A stretch of DNA of 64,000 nt, from positions 1-64,000 of the forward strand of contig NZ_AFUB01000040.1 in the NCBI RefSeq assembly GCF_000222705.1, given 5' to 3'. The position numbers and the translations under genes are program-made. Of the stretch, positions 27,870 to 38,660 are shown one piece after another. The DNA is from Streptococcus mitis bv. 2 str. SK95 (lineage in GTDB: Bacteria > Bacillota > Bacilli > Lactobacillales > Streptococcaceae). Under the pieces are notes generated by a model. The model had not been told where the DNA came from, did not search any database, and saw nothing but the letters and a program-made list of their open reading frames with translations. Within the stretch, counting starts at the first letter, position 1; the number at the start of each line of letters is the position of its first letter.

Positions 27870-28843
27870 TATTTACTTTGAATATCCTCAATATTTTTGA
27901 TTAAGATAGAGTAGGTTCCATTGTCATTTTGGATAAACTCAACAGACTCTGCGTCTTGGTAAACATTATTTGGAACGATGAGTTCGATTCCGTTTGATAA
28001 GGAGAGTTTTTGATTTTCAAATTTCTTGAGTTGACGACTGGCATCAATTTCATCGAACTGGACTGGTTCTGGTACAGCTTCCTTGACTTGGTCGATAAAA
28101 CTTAAGCGAGCTGTCAGGTTGTTATCAAAAAGGTCATTAGCCAATTTTTCAGGTGACAATTCATTGCTTTCTTCAAGATTGTTGAAAATAGCAGATTTGA
28201 CCTTGGATTGAAACTGAAAATCATCTGCGTTAAAGGACTCAGCAATTCTCTGAGCTGTTTTTTCCAATTCCTTGATGGATTTCTTGGGAGAAATCTTAGG
28301 AGCGACAGCAAGAAGATTTTCTGAAAAATAATTCAAAAAAGTTCCATTGTACTTGATTCGTTTCTCGATGAGGTGGTACTTGCGACTCTGTAGATTAACC
28401 ACCAAAGCCTCATCAGCCCCCGTTCCAAATCCAGGCAGATTATTCTGAGTCAGCTTGATTGGATTATCAACTTCTCCCCCAAGGTGGGTCAAGGTTTCCC
28501 TCAAGGCAATTCGTAAGAAAGCGAAATGCTCTACACCTTCTTTAGAAAACTGAACAAAAACCAAGTCATTGGTCTTGAGATTTTCAGAAATGCTAAATTC
28601 CTCTTTCCAGAGATTAGCCAGTGTTACTGACGTCTCCAACAAATCATCTGTGATGTGATTGAAGAAGGGATTTTCTTCTTCGAAAATCCCAGTCTTGGCT
28701 TCATCTGAATACACACGTTCGATTTTTTTGCGTAGGTATTCCTCGATTTTTGGAGTGATATTGAGAAACTTATCCGCTAGAAACAACTCGGTATCATCTG
28801 GGCTGAACTGATGGATAATAGCTTTCTTAATATAAATGTCCAT
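27869..28843 (-). CDS. nucleoid-associated protein, NdpA/YejK family
   Basis: A 324-residue cytoplasmic protein of the NdpA/YejK family (PF04245), implicated in nucleoid association. The N-terminus [20 protein letters not shown] is typical. The frame opens 11 codons upstream inside the glyA stop region, but the ATG at 28843 is the usual family start; the AGGG site before it is weakly placed. It lies between glyA (eight bases upstream) and pmp23 (overlap), so all three are one operon. Biological role in streptococci unknown. Confidence 0.8.
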   Translation of the reverse strand: MDIYIKKAIIHQFSPDDTELFLADKFLNITPKIEEYLRKKIERVYSDEAKTGIFEEENPFFNHITDDLLETSVTLANLWKEEFSISENLKTNDLVFVQFSKEGVEHFAFLRIALRETLTHLGGEVDNPIKLTQNNLPGFGTGADEALVVNLQSRKYHLIEKRIKYNGTFLNYFSENLLAVAPKISPKKSIKELEKTAQRIAESFNADDFQFQSKVKSAIFNNLEESNELSPEKLANDLFDNNLTARLSFIDQVKEAVPEPVQFDEIDASRQLKKFENQKLSLSNGIELIVPNNVYQDAESVEFIQNDNGTYSILIKNIEDIQSK

Positions 28844-28850
28844 AAAAGTA

Positions 28851-30107
28851 TTAGCCCTCGTATAGCGGGAAGGCATCTGTCAATGCTTTGACTTCACTTC
28901 TCACTTCTTCTAAAACATCCTCATTTTCTGCATTCTTAAGGGTTTTAATGATGAGTTCAGCCACTTTGCGACTTTCTTCTTCACCAAATCCACGTGCAGT
29001 GATGGCTGCAGATCCGATACGAATCCCACTTGTCTTGAATGGTGACAAGGTTTCGTATGGAATTGAGTTTTTATTTAGGGTAATATTAACTTCATCCAGC
29101 AAGTTTTGAGCAACTTTTCCGTTTTCTACAACCTTAGTAACATCAACAAGGAAGAGGTGATTTTCAGTCCCTCCAGAAATGATACGGAAATCAGGGTCTT
29201 GCAAGAAGACTTCAACCATAGCCTTGCTGTTTTTGATGACATTAGCAGCATATTCCTTGAAGGCTGGGTCCAAGACTTCTTTGAAGGAAACAGCTTTAGC
29301 AGCGACAACATGTTCCAAAGGACCACCCTGAATACCTGGGAAAATAGCTGAATTGATCTTCTTAGCAAGTTCCTCATCATTGGTCAAAATCAAACCACCA
29401 CGTGGTCCACGAAGGGTTTTGTGGGTCGTTGTTGTGGTGATATGAGCATATGGCACTGGGCTCGGGTGAAGACCAGCTGCCACCAAACCAGCGATATGGG
29501 CCATATCTACCATGAGCTTAGCACCAACAGCATCTGCGATTTCACGGAATTTTGAGAAGTCAATAATTTGAGAATAGGCTGAAGCACCTGCTACGATTAG
29601 TTTTGGTTTTACTTCTTGGGCTTGTTTCAAGATAGCGTCAAAGTCCAAAAGTTCCGTTTCAGGATCCACACTATAAGAAACAAAGTTGTATGTTTGACCA
29701 GAGAAGCTGACAGAAGCTCCATGGGTCAAGTGGCCACCTGCTGCCAAATCCATCCCCATAACCGTATCACCTGGCTCAATCAAGGCCATGTAAGCCGCAC
29801 AGTTGGCTTGGCTTCCTGAGTGAGGTTGGACATTGGCAAATTTAGCACCGAAAATTTCTTTCGCGCGTTCAATAGCTAGAGTCTCTACTACGTCTACTAC
29901 ATCAGTTCCACCATAGTAACGGCGTCCTGGGTAACCCTCGGCATATTTGTTGGTCAAGATAGACCCTTGAGCAGCCATTACAGCCTTGGAAACAACGTTT
30001 TCCGAAGCAATCAACTCAATGTTGTTTTGTTGGCGTTCTTCTTCTTTGGCAATAGCATTCCAGAGATCAGCATCGTATGCTTTAAAATCATCTTTGTCAA
30101 AAATCAT
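28851..30107 (-). CDS. glyA: serine hydroxymethyltransferase
   Basis: A 418-residue PLP enzyme converting serine and tetrahydrofolate to glycine and methylene-tetrahydrofolate, the main one-carbon source. The PLP-lysine motif ([14 protein letters not shown]) lies near residue 225; the N-terminal [11 protein letters not shown] is characteristic. Length and motifs are complete. It is probably the first gene of the glyA-NdpA-pmp23 transcript, with the acetyltransferase gene 60 bases upstream. Confidence 0.96.
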   Translation of the reverse strand: MIFDKDDFKAYDADLWNAIAKEEERQQNNIELIASENVVSKAVMAAQGSILTNKYAEGYPGRRYYGGTDVVDVVETLAIERAKEIFGAKFANVQPHSGSQANCAAYMALIEPGDTVMGMDLAAGGHLTHGASVSFSGQTYNFVSYSVDPETELLDFDAILKQAQEVKPKLIVAGASAYSQIIDFSKFREIADAVGAKLMVDMAHIAGLVAAGLHPSPVPYAHITTTTTHKTLRGPRGGLILTNDEELAKKINSAIFPGIQGGPLEHVVAAKAVSFKEVLDPAFKEYAANVIKNSKAMVEVFLQDPDFRIISGGTENHLFLVDVTKVVENGKVAQNLLDEVNITLNKNSIPYETLSPFKTSGIRIGSAAITARGFGEEESRKVAELIIKTLKNAENEDVLEEVRSEVKALTDAFPLYEG

Positions 30108-30168
30108 AGGTCTTCTCCTTTATAGTGTGACTGGTCCTTTAGTTTGTTTTTACAAGAAAGAAAATAAA

Positions 30169-30600
30169 CTAAAAGATGCGAATAAACCGTTTCTGCACTT
30201 TATCACAAGTATAACCAACTTTTTCATAAAATGCATGAGCACCCAGACGATGATCAGCAGAGTTTAAGCGGATAAACCCATAACCCCGTCTTTTTGCTTC
30301 TTGATCCAACCCTTGCAGTAAGCTTTTACCGATACCTTGCCCTTGTGCTTGAGGTGAAACCGCTAAGCCTAAGATGTTAAATCCTGCTTTGGAATAGAGG
30401 GATTCATAAACCTCAGCGTGGACATATCCAAGTAGGACATGACTTGCTGCATCCTCATAGCCAAGTAGGAAATGATGTGAATCCTGAGATAGTCTAGCTA
30501 ATTGACTAGCCGTCTCGTCTGGACTAAAAGAATACTCCAAAGCCTCTTGGTTGATCTCACATATAGCTTTCACATCTGTTTCTTGCAAATCTCTTAGCAT
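30169..30600 (-). CDS. GNAT-family N-acetyltransferase
   Basis: A 143-residue acetyltransferase. The central motif LGLAVSPQAQGQGIGKSLLQGL is the acetyl-CoA-binding motif A of GNAT enzymes, and NSADHRLGAHAFYEKVGY is the typical ending. GAGGAG precedes the ATG at 30600; an in-frame start further up lies inside tsaC and is not used. The stop of tsaC is one base away, so the genes are translated together. Substrate unknown. Confidence 0.85.
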   Translation of the reverse strand: MLRDLQETDVKAICEINQEALEYSFSPDETASQLARLSQDSHHFLLGYEDAASHVLLGYVHAEVYESLYSKAGFNILGLAVSPQAQGQGIGKSLLQGLDQEAKRRGYGFIRLNSADHRLGAHAFYEKVGYTCDKVQKRFIRIF

Positions 30601-30601
30601 C

Positions 30602-31204
30602 TCATTTCTCCTCAAAAGAAATCTCTGGCAACTGTGCAAGAATATCATCTCGCTTAATGGCTCCTTGGCGTAAGATTTTCACCTTGTCTCCAGACAGATC
30701 CAAAATGGTCGAATCCTGTCCAGTTAGAAAAGCATCGTCTTCCAGACCCAGAACCTCTTGATCAAAATCTTCAAGGATTTGCTGAAAGGTTACTCCACTT
30801 GCCTGACCTGAGATATTAGCAGACGGTCCAATCAAGGGACCTGTCTCTCGAATCAAATCAAGTGTAATGGGGTGATTCGGCATCCGAAACCCAACAGTTA
30901 CAAGACCAGAATTGACCCAATATGGAACTCTGTCGTTTGCTTCTAGGATAATGGTCAAGGGACCCGGTAAAAAGGTCTCTACAAGTTTTTGTAGATAAGC
31001 TGGCTGATTCTTAGAAAAGTACAAGATGTCCTCTAGAGAGGCAACATTGAGATTAAGCGCCTTGTCTCTAGGACGACGTTTGAGCTGGTAAACATGGTCG
31101 ACTGCTTTTTCGTCTAAGGCCTTAGCAAAGAGGCCGTAAACTGTCTCTGTAGGCAGAACAACAGCTCCTCCCTTTTCCAACTCTTGTCTAATCCTGTCCA
31201 TCAT
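30602..31204 (-). CDS. tsaC: L-threonylcarbamoyladenylate synthase
   Basis: A 200-residue YrdC-domain protein making threonylcarbamoyl-AMP from threonine, bicarbonate and ATP, the first step of t6A modification of ANN-decoding tRNAs. LPTETVYGLFA and the GPSANISGQASG motif are present. It is the short TsaC-like form without the C-terminal Sua5 domain, although B. subtilis uses the longer form. The gene starts 17 bases inside prmC, showing tight coupling. Confidence 0.88.
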   Translation of the reverse strand: MMDRIRQELEKGGAVVLPTETVYGLFAKALDEKAVDHVYQLKRRPRDKALNLNVASLEDILYFSKNQPAYLQKLVETFLPGPLTIILEANDRVPYWVNSGLVTVGFRMPNHPITLDLIRETGPLIGPSANISGQASGVTFQQILEDFDQEVLGLEDDAFLTGQDSTILDLSGDKVKILRQGAIKRDDILAQLPEISFEEK

Positions 31205-32024
31205 CAGCTACAACCATCCTATCTTGACCAAATTGGTCCTTGAGTGTCCGTACTCGTTTTTCAGGAAGATGTTTCCTAAAAAGCGCAGGAACACTTTGAC
31301 CTTGCTTGTATCCAATTTCAAGGTAAATCTTACCACCATCTTTGAGATAGTCTTTTGCATCTTCCACAATTCTGCGGTAAATAGCTAGGCCATCCTCATC
31401 TGCAAAGAGAGCTAGATGAGGTTCTGAATGCAAAACATTCAAACCGACTTCTAACTCATCCTCGCGAGCGATATAGGGTGGATTGGATACAATTATATCA
31501 TATTTTTCAGAAATTTCTGCAAAACAATCCGATTTTTTAAAAAATATCTGGAAATTCTGAACTTTAGCGTTTTCAGTTGCCAAATCTAGTGCATCCTGTG
31601 AAATATCAACTGCTGTCACTGACCAGTCTGGACGATTCTTTGCTAAAGCAAGGGCGATGGCACCACTTCCCGTGCCGATATCCAAGACCCTGAGATTTTC
31701 TTTAGGATTTTCTGCCAAGATAAGTTCCACTAACTCCTCTGTCTCTGGACGAGGAATCAAAACCCGCTCATCTACTTTTAACTGCATTCCAAAAAATTCA
31801 GCATGACCAATGATATACTGAGCTGGTTTGTGAGCTGCTAACTGCTGGAAAATTTCTTTTACAAATTGTCTTTCTTTCTCTGTTACCTCTTGCTGAAGGG
31901 CAAAGACAAAGTCTGTAAAAGAGAGATTTTTTACGCTACGATAGACAAAAGAGAGGCTTTCTGCTTCCTCTCCTTGTCTTATCAACTCTTCTTCAAAATC
32001 TGAAAATAATTGAGCTAATTTCAT
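31188..32024 (-). CDS. prmC: peptide chain release factor N5-glutamine methyltransferase
   Basis: A 278-residue SAM-dependent methyltransferase that methylates the Gln of the GGQ motif in release factors, improving termination. The SAM site (VLDIGTGSGAIAL) and the substrate-binding NPPY motif (VSNPPYIA) are intact. It is encoded directly after its substrate gene prfA, sharing TAATG at the junction. Confidence 0.93.
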   Translation of the reverse strand: MKLAQLFSDFEEELIRQGEEAESLSFVYRSVKNLSFTDFVFALQQEVTEKERQFVKEIFQQLAAHKPAQYIIGHAEFFGMQLKVDERVLIPRPETEELVELILAENPKENLRVLDIGTGSGAIALALAKNRPDWSVTAVDISQDALDLATENAKVQNFQIFFKKSDCFAEISEKYDIIVSNPPYIAREDELEVGLNVLHSEPHLALFADEDGLAIYRRIVEDAKDYLKDGGKIYLEIGYKQGQSVPALFRKHLPEKRVRTLKDQFGQDRMVVADDGQD

Positions 32025-33103
32025 TATTTGTTTAATTCTTCTAATTTTTGTGTTTGGTCATAGAGCACTAAGGCATCTACAACTTCATCCAATTTACCAG
32101 ATAAAATCGTATCTAGTTTTTGAAGAGTCAAGCCAATACGGTGGTCTGTAACACGGTTTTGTGGGAAATTATAAGTACGGATGCGTTCTGAACGGTCACC
32201 AGTACCAATAGTCGACTTACGCTCAGCGTCTTGTTCATCTTGAGCAATCTGAGCAAAATGGTCAGCAACACGCGCACGGATGATTTTCATGGCCTTCTCA
32301 CGATTCTTCTGCTGGGTACGTTCTTCCTGCATCTCAACCTTGATATTGGTTGGCAAGTGAACGATACGAACGGCAGTTGCAACCTTGTTGACGTTCTGTC
32401 CACCAGCACCAGATGCGTGGTAGATGTCAACACGAAGGTCTTTTGGATCAATATCGTATTCTACTTCCTCTACTTCAGGCATGACAAGAACTGTGGCAGT
32501 TGAGGTATGAACACGGCCTTGACTTTCTGTCACAGGGACACGTTGCACACGGTGGGCACCAGACTCATATTTGAGTTTAGAGTATACAGACTGACCAGAA
32601 ACCATAGCAACTACTTCTTTGAAACCACCGACACCGTTCATAGAAGCTTCCATGACTTCAAAGCGCCAGCCTTGGGCTTCCGCATACTTTTGGTACATAG
32701 TTAGAAGGTCTCCGGCGAAAAGTGCCGCTTCGTCTCCACCAGCTGCCCCACGGATTTCAAGGATGATGTTCTTATCATCGTTTGGATCTTTTGGAAGGAG
32801 CAAAATTTTCAGTTTTTCTTCATACTCTTCTTTTTCAGACTTGGCATCTTTGAGTTCTTGCTTGGCCATTTCTTCCAAGTCCGCATCTCCGCCAGACTCT
32901 TTAATCATTTCCTCAGCATCAATGATATTCTGAAGGACCTGTTTGTATTCACGGTAGGCTGTTACCGTGTCACGAGTAGAAGCCTCTTCTTTTGAAAGCT
33001 CCATGAAACGTTTCGTGTCTGATACTACATCAGGGTCACTCAGCAATTCTCCTAGTTCTTCATATCGGTCTTCTACAGCTTGTAGTTGATCATAGATGTT
33101 CAT
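32024..33103 (-). CDS. prfA: peptide chain release factor 1
   Basis: A 359-residue release factor recognising UAA and UAG stop codons. The GGQ motif ([10 protein letters not shown]), which triggers peptide release in the ribosome, lies near residue 235; [12 protein letters not shown] carries the codon-reading region. The length is standard. It overlaps tdk by four bases (ATGA) and prmC by one base. Confidence 0.96.
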   Translation of the reverse strand: MNIYDQLQAVEDRYEELGELLSDPDVVSDTKRFMELSKEEASTRDTVTAYREYKQVLQNIIDAEEMIKESGGDADLEEMAKQELKDAKSEKEEYEEKLKILLLPKDPNDDKNIILEIRGAAGGDEAALFAGDLLTMYQKYAEAQGWRFEVMEASMNGVGGFKEVVAMVSGQSVYSKLKYESGAHRVQRVPVTESQGRVHTSTATVLVMPEVEEVEYDIDPKDLRVDIYHASGAGGQNVNKVATAVRIVHLPTNIKVEMQEERTQQKNREKAMKIIRARVADHFAQIAQDEQDAERKSTIGTGDRSERIRTYNFPQNRVTDHRIGLTLQKLDTILSGKLDEVVDALVLYDQTQKLEELNK

Positions 33104-33690
33104 TTTTCTTCATTCTCCTTATTGATTTCAGGCGCAAAATAATGTTTACGGCAAACCGAGATATAGGTTTCATTTCCACCGATTTGGATCTGCTCACCAT
33201 CATAAACGGGCAGTCCATCCTGAGTTCGTAATACCATGGTCGCCTTTTTCTTGCAATATTGACAAATGGTCTTGATTTCGTCAATCTTGTCTGCTAAAAG
33301 CAAGAGATATTTGGAACCTTCGAACAATTCATTCCGAAAGTCATTTTTCAAACCAAAAGCCATGACAGGTATGTCTAACTCATCAACAACACGAGCTAGG
33401 TCGTAAACATGGTGACGCTTGAGAAATTGAGCCTCATCGACTAAGACACAGTAGGGTTTGACCTCTAAATCCCGAATCAAACCGAAGATGTCTGAATCAT
33501 CTTCAATCGCAAGAGCTGGTCGCTTCATGCCAATCCGACTAGATACATAGCCAACACCGTCACGCGTATCCAGAGCCGAAGTCATAATCACAACTCCCTT
33601 TCCTTGCTCCTCATAGTTATAGGCTACCTTAAGAATCTCAATCGTTTTACCTGAGTTCATGGTCCCATAACGATAATACAACTGTGCCAT
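33100..33690 (-). CDS. tdk: thymidine kinase
   Basis: A 196-residue type II thymidine kinase of the pyrimidine salvage pathway. The P-loop ([12 protein letters not shown]) is at residues 9-20; VLVDEAQFL follows, and cysteine pairs (CQYCKKKA plus a later Cys) form the zinc-binding lid. First gene of the tdk-prfA-prmC-tsaC-acetyltransferase run. Confidence 0.95.
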   Translation of the reverse strand: MAQLYYRYGTMNSGKTIEILKVAYNYEEQGKGVVIMTSALDTRDGVGYVSSRIGMKRPALAIEDDSDIFGLIRDLEVKPYCVLVDEAQFLKRHHVYDLARVVDELDIPVMAFGLKNDFRNELFEGSKYLLLLADKIDEIKTICQYCKKKATMVLRTQDGLPVYDGEQIQIGGNETYISVCRKHYFAPEINKENEEK

Positions 33691-33812
33691 GCTTCTATTT
33701 CACGTCCATTTCTAAATTTTTGCTACATTCTAGTATATCATAATTTTCTGAAGCTTTAAACGGCAAAATGTGGTAAAATAGAAGAAATCAAAAACTAGTG
33801 GAGGAAGCTATT

Positions 33813-33995
33813 ATGCCATTTGTACGCATCGATTTATTTGAAGGACGCACGCTCGAGCAAAAGAAAGCTCTTGCTAAGGAAGTAACGGAAGCTGTTGTCC
33901 GCAACACTGGAGCCCCTCAATCTGCCGTCCATGTCATCATCAATGACATGCCTGAAGGAACCTACTTTCCTCAAGGTGAAATGCGCACCAAATAA
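33813..33995 (+). CDS. 4-oxalocrotonate tautomerase-family protein
   Basis: A 60-residue protein starting MPFVRIDLFEGR; after removal of Met, Pro1 is the catalytic base typical of the tautomerase superfamily. A GTG upstream is in frame, but GGAGG fits the ATG at 33813. The family isomerises enol compounds; the natural substrate in streptococci is unknown, and a small tautomerase is encoded at this location in pneumococci. It has its own terminator. Confidence 0.88.
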   Translation: MPFVRIDLFEGRTLEQKKALAKEVTEAVVRNTGAPQSAVHVIINDMPEGTYFPQGEMRTK

Positions 33996-33998
33996 TCC

Positions 33999-34027
33999 AG
34001 CTTAAGCAGAATTGCTTAGGCTTTTTC
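33999..34027 (+). terminator. terminator after the tautomerase gene
   Basis: TAAGCA and TGCTTA arms with flanking complementary bases are followed by CTTTTTC. Confidence 0.65.
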
Positions 34028-34129
34028 AATCTCCAAGTAGCTTCCATTGAAGAAATAGCCTAATTTTGTTACAATTTGAAGAGATGCTTGGATACCATAT
34101 CCTATAAAAGAAATACAAAAGGAATTAGT

Positions 34130-35503
34130 ATGATTACACGTGAATTTGATACCATCGCTGCTATCTCTACTCCACTAGGTGAAGGGGCCATTGGTATTGT
34201 CCGCTTGAGCGGAACTGATAGTTTTGCTATTGCGCAAAAGATTTTTAAAGGAAAAGACTTAAGCAAGGTTGCTAGCCATACTCTTAACTATGGTCACATC
34301 GTTGACCCTCAAACTGGTAAGATCATGGACGAGGTTATGGTCGGAGCTATGAAGTCTCCAAAGACCTTCACTCGCGAGGACATTATCGAGATTAACACCC
34401 ACGGTGGGATTGCGGTGACCAATGAGATTCTCCAGCTAGCTATCCGTGAAGGAGCTCGATTGGCAGAACCTGGTGAATTTACCAAGCGTGCCTTTATAAA
34501 CGGTCGTGTGGACTTGACACAGGCTGAGGCGGTGATGGACATCATCCGTGCCAAGACTGACAAGGCTATGAATATCGCCGTCAAACAATTGGACGGTTCT
34601 CTTTCTGATCTCATTAACAATACTCGGCAAGAAATCCTCAATACACTTGCGCAAGTCGAGGTCAATATTGACTATCCTGAGTATGACGATGTTGAGGAAG
34701 CCACTACTGCCGTTGTCCGTGAGAAAACTAAGGAATTTGAACAACTCTTGACCAACCTCCTTAGAACAGCTCGACGTGGTAAAATCCTCCGTGAAGGAAT
34801 TTCAACTGCCATCATCGGCCGCCCCAACGTTGGAAAATCCAGCCTTCTCAACAACCTCTTGCGTGAGGACAAGGCCATCGTAACTGACATCGCTGGTACG
34901 ACACGTGATGTCATCGAAGAATACGTCAATATCAATGGTGTTCCTCTCAAATTGATTGATACAGCTGGAATTCGTGAAACAGATGATATCGTGGAGCAAA
35001 TCGGTGTTGAGCGTTCGAAAAAAGCCCTCAAGGAAGCTGACTTGGTTCTACTGGTTCTAAATGCCAGTGAACCACTAACCGCCCAAGACCGCCAACTCCT
35101 AGAAATCAGTCAGGATACTAATCGCATTATTCTACTCAATAAAACTGACCTGCCTGAAGCGATTGAAACTTCCGAACTTCCAGAAGATGTCATTCGTATC
35201 TCAGTTCTTAAAAATCAAAACATTGATAAGATTGAAGAACGCATTAACAACCTCTTCTTTGAAAATGCAGGCTTGGTCGAGCAAGATGCTACTTACCTGT
35301 CAAATGCCCGTCATATTTCCTTGATTGAAAAGGCCGTTGAAAGCCTACAAGCAGTTAATGAAGGTCTTGAACTAGGGATGCCAGTTGATTTGCTTCAAGT
35401 TGACTTGACCCGTACTTGGGAAATTCTCGGAGAAATCACTGGAGATGCTGCTCCAGATGAACTCATTACCCAACTCTTTAGCCAATTCTGTTTAGGAAAA
35501 TAA
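34130..35503 (+). CDS. mnmE: tRNA uridine-5-carboxymethylaminomethyl modification GTPase
   Basis: A 457-residue GTPase that with MnmG modifies U34 of several tRNAs. The N-terminal folate-binding domain is followed by a G domain with [28 protein letters not shown] and NKTD, and the C-terminal CLGK ending provides the catalytic Cys. The frame opens 18 codons earlier; AAAAGGAA fits the ATG at 34130. Transcribed alone. Confidence 0.96.
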   Translation: MITREFDTIAAISTPLGEGAIGIVRLSGTDSFAIAQKIFKGKDLSKVASHTLNYGHIVDPQTGKIMDEVMVGAMKSPKTFTREDIIEINTHGGIAVTNEILQLAIREGARLAEPGEFTKRAFINGRVDLTQAEAVMDIIRAKTDKAMNIAVKQLDGSLSDLINNTRQEILNTLAQVEVNIDYPEYDDVEEATTAVVREKTKEFEQLLTNLLRTARRGKILREGISTAIIGRPNVGKSSLLNNLLREDKAIVTDIAGTTRDVIEEYVNINGVPLKLIDTAGIRETDDIVEQIGVERSKKALKEADLVLLVLNASEPLTAQDRQLLEISQDTNRIILLNKTDLPEAIETSELPEDVIRISVLKNQNIDKIEERINNLFFENAGLVEQDATYLSNARHISLIEKAVESLQAVNEGLELGMPVDLLQVDLTRTWEILGEITGDAAPDELITQLFSQFCLGK

Positions 35504-35507
35504 GAAT

Positions 35508-35535
35508 AATCCATGATCGTTCGGTCATGGATTTT
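35508..35535. terminator. terminator between mnmE and dapA
   Basis: A perfect 9-bp stem, AATCCATGA / TCATGGATT with an eight-base loop, is followed by TT and serves the converging genes mnmE and dapA. Confidence 0.8.
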
Positions 35536-35545
35536 ATTGTCTTTA

Positions 35546-36481
35546 TTAGTAATCTGGTCTTAAGACTCCTGTTACGGTTGCCTTAGTCGCTTCATAGTCG
35601 CCATCTACGACAACCTTGATAATGCGTTTGGCATCTTCTTCTGGTGCTGGAACTAGAGGTAGACGAGTTGGTCCAGCTTCAAATCCCATGTAGTTCAAAA
35701 CTGCCTTAACTGGAGCAGGACTTGGATAAGAGAAGAGGGCGTTGACCTTAGGAATGAATTTACGCTGAATAGCTGCAGCCTTCTTCATATCGCTTTCTGC
35801 AATTGCAGTGAACATTTCGTGCATTTCATCTCCATTTGTATGAGAAGCAACCGAAATAACCCCATCTGCACCGAGATTCATAGCATGGAAGGCATCGCCA
35901 TCTTCACCTGTATAAATCAAAAACTCTTCTGGCTTGTGCTCAATCAAGTAAGCCATATTAGCCAGGCTAGTACATTCCTTGACACCGATGATGTTTGGAT
36001 GATCAGCCAAGCGAAGCATGGTTTCTGGAGTCAATTCGACAACCACACGCCCCGGAATGTTATAGATAATAATAGGTAAATCTGAGGCATCCGCAATCGC
36101 CTTAAAGTGCTGATACATCCCTTCCTGAGAAGGTTTATTGTAGTATGGTACGATAGCAAGACCAGCAGCGAAACCACCAAAGTCTGCGACTTCTTTGACA
36201 AACTCGATAGAGTCTCGCGTATCATTGGTACCCACACCCGCAATCAAAGGAACTCGTCCATCGACAACCTTTTGTACAGCCGCAAAGAGCTCCAACTCTT
36301 CATCGTGAGTCAAGGTCGGACTCTCAGCAGTCGTCCCTGCAAGAAGAATGCCATCTGTATGATGGGCCAATAAATGCTCAATCAAGGCTGGGATAGCATC
36401 AAAGTTGATGGAACCATCCTCATGGAAAGGGGTAATGAAGGCCGTGATGATTTTACACTCTTTTAAATCTTGGTAAGACAT
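35546..36481 (-). CDS. dapA: 4-hydroxy-tetrahydrodipicolinate synthase
   Basis: A 311-residue enzyme condensing aspartate semialdehyde with pyruvate, the first committed step to lysine and diaminopimelate. The Schiff-base Lys lies in [10 protein letters not shown] and the Tyr in IIIYNIPGR. Asd, which supplies the substrate, is encoded 51 bases upstream on the same strand. The start at 36481 is backed by AGAGGTG. Confidence 0.93.
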   Translation of the reverse strand: MSYQDLKECKIITAFITPFHEDGSINFDAIPALIEHLLAHHTDGILLAGTTAESPTLTHDEELELFAAVQKVVDGRVPLIAGVGTNDTRDSIEFVKEVADFGGFAAGLAIVPYYNKPSQEGMYQHFKAIADASDLPIIIYNIPGRVVVELTPETMLRLADHPNIIGVKECTSLANMAYLIEHKPEEFLIYTGEDGDAFHAMNLGADGVISVASHTNGDEMHEMFTAIAESDMKKAAAIQRKFIPKVNALFSYPSPAPVKAVLNYMGFEAGPTRLPLVPAPEEDAKRIIKVVVDGDYEATKATVTGVLRPDY

Positions 36482-36532
36482 GTGAAACACCTCTCTATTT
36501 CAAAGAAGGAGTTCATTCGAACTCCTAAACCA

Positions 36533-37609
36533 TTATTTCAATTCAAATTTCAACTCAGCTGTTGGACGAACCAATCCGCGTTCGTGAAGCGTTTCTGCAA
36601 TCTGTACAGAGTTCCAAGCAGCACCTTTGAGGAGGTTATCTGAAACAACCCACATATGAATTCCTTTTTCAGCATCCAAGTCCTTACGGATACGTCCAAC
36701 AAAGGTATCACGTGAGCCAACAGCGTTGATGGCTTGTGGGTAGACTTGGTTAGCCACATCATCCTCCAGAACTGCACCTGGGAAGGCTGCAATAGCTGCT
36801 TTCACTTCCTCAATAGGGGCCACCTCTTTTGTTTCGATGTAAACAGACTCAGAGTGAGCTGACAAGACTGGAATACGCACACATGTTGCAGAAACTGCGA
36901 TGCTATCATCTTCCATGATCTTCTTGGTTTCCTTGGTCATCTTCATCTCTTCGTATGTGTAATCATTGTCAGTGAAGACATCGATTTGTGGAAGAGCGTT
37001 AAAGGCGATAGGATAGTGTTTCTTGTCACCGCCTGAAGGCAAGATTTCCGCATGCAAATCACGTGGATTCACACCGTCATTCAAGACTTCACGAAGTTCA
37101 CGTTGTGTTTCAAGAATCGCTCCCATACCAGCACCAGAGACTGCTTGGTAAGTTGAAACGATGATACGGTCCAAGCCCCATCTTTGACGGACAGGTTCAA
37201 GAGCCACCATCATTTGGATTGTTGAACAGTTAGGACAGGCAATAATCCCGTTGTGGGCATCAAGTGCGTGAGCATTGACTTCTGGAACAACCAAAGGAAC
37301 ATCTGGATTTTGACGGAAATAAGATGTGTTATCAACCACTACCGCTCCAGCTTGAACTGCATATGGTGCATACTTAGCTGATGTCGAACCGCCCGCTGAG
37401 AAGAGAGCAATATCAACACCTTCAAAAGCAGTTTCAGTCGTTTCTTCAATCGTAATATCTTGGTCTTTAAATTTCAAAGTCTTACCAGCTGAACGTGCAG
37501 AAGCAAGGTAACGAATTTTATCGATTGGAAGTGTTGATTCTTCCAACATTTTTATCATCTGAGCTCCGACAGCACCTGTCGCGCCGACTACAGCAACTGT
37601 ATATCCCAT
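36533..37609 (-). CDS. asd: aspartate-semialdehyde dehydrogenase
   Basis: A 358-residue NADPH enzyme reducing aspartyl phosphate to the semialdehyde for lysine, threonine and methionine synthesis. VGATGAVG begins the cofactor fold and CPNCSTIQ carries the catalytic Cys. AGAGG precedes the ATG. A TATAAT box with TTTTCA 17 bp upstream (37656-37684 region, minus strand) gives the gene its own promoter, downstream of the asd-motif RNA. It is followed by dapA. Confidence 0.94.
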   Translation of the reverse strand: MGYTVAVVGATGAVGAQMIKMLEESTLPIDKIRYLASARSAGKTLKFKDQDITIEETTETAFEGVDIALFSAGGSTSAKYAPYAVQAGAVVVDNTSYFRQNPDVPLVVPEVNAHALDAHNGIIACPNCSTIQMMVALEPVRQRWGLDRIIVSTYQAVSGAGMGAILETQRELREVLNDGVNPRDLHAEILPSGGDKKHYPIAFNALPQIDVFTDNDYTYEEMKMTKETKKIMEDDSIAVSATCVRIPVLSAHSESVYIETKEVAPIEEVKAAIAAFPGAVLEDDVANQVYPQAINAVGSRDTFVGRIRKDLDAEKGIHMWVVSDNLLKGAAWNSVQIAETLHERGLVRPTAELKFELK

Positions 37610-37712
37610 AAATAACCTCTTTCGGAATTTTCTAAAAATTTCTATAATAGAAGTATTATACTACTTTTTCTAAAAATTGAAAAGCATTTTTGGGTTCTAT
37701 TTTCTGAAAACT

Positions 37713-37853
37713 AAAAATCCCTAGTCATTGACCAGGGACTAAGAGGCATCTTCATGTGATGAGCAGGTTCACACAACTCATCAAGGTCCGCTCCTGCGTT
37801 ATGACCTCCTTATGCTCAATAGTAGTCCGAAGACTACCTATCGACTCATCGCA
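37713..37853 (-). ncRNA. asd RNA motif upstream of asd
   Basis: A noncoding stretch ends in a terminator hairpin (37713-37740; AGTCCCT/AGGGATT arms, then T residues) and is preceded by a consensus promoter on the minus strand: TTGACA (37883-37888), 17-bp spacer, TAGAAT (37860-37865). A conserved structured RNA, the asd motif, is known directly upstream of asd in lactic acid bacteria and streptococci; its function is unsettled. Here position, length (about 140 nt) and context match. Exact ends are estimated from the promoter and terminator. Confidence 0.75.
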
Positions 37854-37859
37854 ACTACT

Positions 37860-37888
37860 ATTCTACTAGATAGAGTCACTTTTGTCAA
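37860..37888 (-). promoter_or_regulatory. consensus promoter of the asd-motif RNA
   Basis: TTGACA, 17 bp, TAGAAT: a near-perfect housekeeping promoter, with the start expected near 37853. Confidence 0.8.
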
Positions 37889-37928
37889 CAGACAAAACTC
37901 TTTTGGGCTCGTTCTCCTTATTGTATAA

Positions 37929-37953
37929 GAAAAACCTTGGCTTCCCAAGGTTA
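37929..37953 (-). terminator. terminator after tRNA-Thr
   Basis: CCTTGG and CCAAGG arms are followed on the minus strand by TTTTT. Confidence 0.85.
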
Positions 37954-37967
37954 TTTCGTATCTATCA

Positions 37968-38040
37968 TGCTAATTGCCGGGATTGAACCGGCGACCTCAT
38001 CCTTACCATGGATGCGCTCTGCCAACTGAGCTAAATCAGC
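37968..38040 (-). tRNA. tRNA-Thr (GGT anticodon)
   Basis: A 73-nt cloverleaf on the minus strand. The acceptor arms GCTGATT and AATTAGC pair (one G-U), the discriminator is A, and the anticodon stem CATCC/GGATG encloses the loop ATGGTAA, so the anticodon is GGT (threonine). The T arm GCCGG-TTCAATC-CCGGC is intact. CCA is not encoded. A terminator follows at 37929-37953. Confidence 0.97.
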
Positions 38041-38145
38041 TTACCTAAAAAGTATACTATAGTTCCATGCTCTTGTCAAGCGCTCTCTTTTAATTTTCTA
38101 GAATGAAAAAAGCTAGATTTAGCAAGAATCTAGCTTATAAACTTC

Positions 38146-38655
38146 TTATTTTGTAAGGTCGATTCGCTGTCCCAGTTTTCCGATTAGGATTGCACCAACG
38201 ATAAGGGATGCAAACTCTCCAATCCCTGTAGAAAACCAAGTGAAGAAGAATGGAGCTTCAGCAACGATATGAAGTTCTGCTGCAATGGTAATCATTGAAA
38301 TAGAGAATAGGATTGAAAAGAAGAAATGATCTTTTCGAATCAAACCATTGAACAAAAAGTCCTTCTTGTACTTACTAAAGAGCCAGACACCTAAACTTAA
38401 AAAGACTAGGGTAGATCCCCCTCCAACAAAGACATCAATCATACCAAAACTAAAGAAATTAGCAATCATACAACCAATCGTCACACCAATGATATATTTA
38501 GGATTGTAAAAGGCTAGAAAATTCATCATCTCAGAGATACGGAACTGGTAAGCACCGTAGCTAATAGCATTTAGCGGTGGGGTAATGGTCAAAACCACAT
38601 AGATAGCAGCAACGATAGCAATATCTGCCATGTCACGAACAGTTAAATTTTTCAT
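38146..38655 (-). CDS. queT: QueT-type queuosine precursor transporter (ECF S component)
   Basis: A 169-residue membrane protein with five or six helices, the substrate-binding component of an energy-coupling-factor importer; the QueT family takes up a queuosine precursor, probably preQ1 or preQ0. Other ECF parts are encoded elsewhere. The start at 38655 has AAAGGAGA, which lies inside the riboswitch at 38661-38733, so the riboswitch can hide the ribosome binding site. Known class II preQ1 riboswitches precede this gene family (COG4708). Confidence 0.9.
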   Translation of the reverse strand: MKNLTVRDMADIAIVAAIYVVLTITPPLNAISYGAYQFRISEMMNFLAFYNPKYIIGVTIGCMIANFFSFGMIDVFVGGGSTLVFLSLGVWLFSKYKKDFLFNGLIRKDHFFFSILFSISMITIAAELHIVAEAPFFFTWFSTGIGEFASLIVGAILIGKLGQRIDLTK

Positions 38656-38660
38656 GTTTT

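Noticed and set aside
33798-33812. GTG start for the tautomerase
   Set aside because: The enzyme needs Pro directly after the initiator Met, which only the ATG at 33813 gives, and the GGAGG site lies within the stretch before that ATG.
34309-35031. Long open frames on the minus strand opposite mnmE
   Set aside because: They mirror a clearly coding gene with all GTPase motifs, and have no ribosome binding site or recognisable product.
37741-37853. Lysine riboswitch (L box) before asd
   Set aside because: asd is a lysine-pathway gene, but the segment is too short for an L box and matches the size, context and terminator of the asd motif instead.
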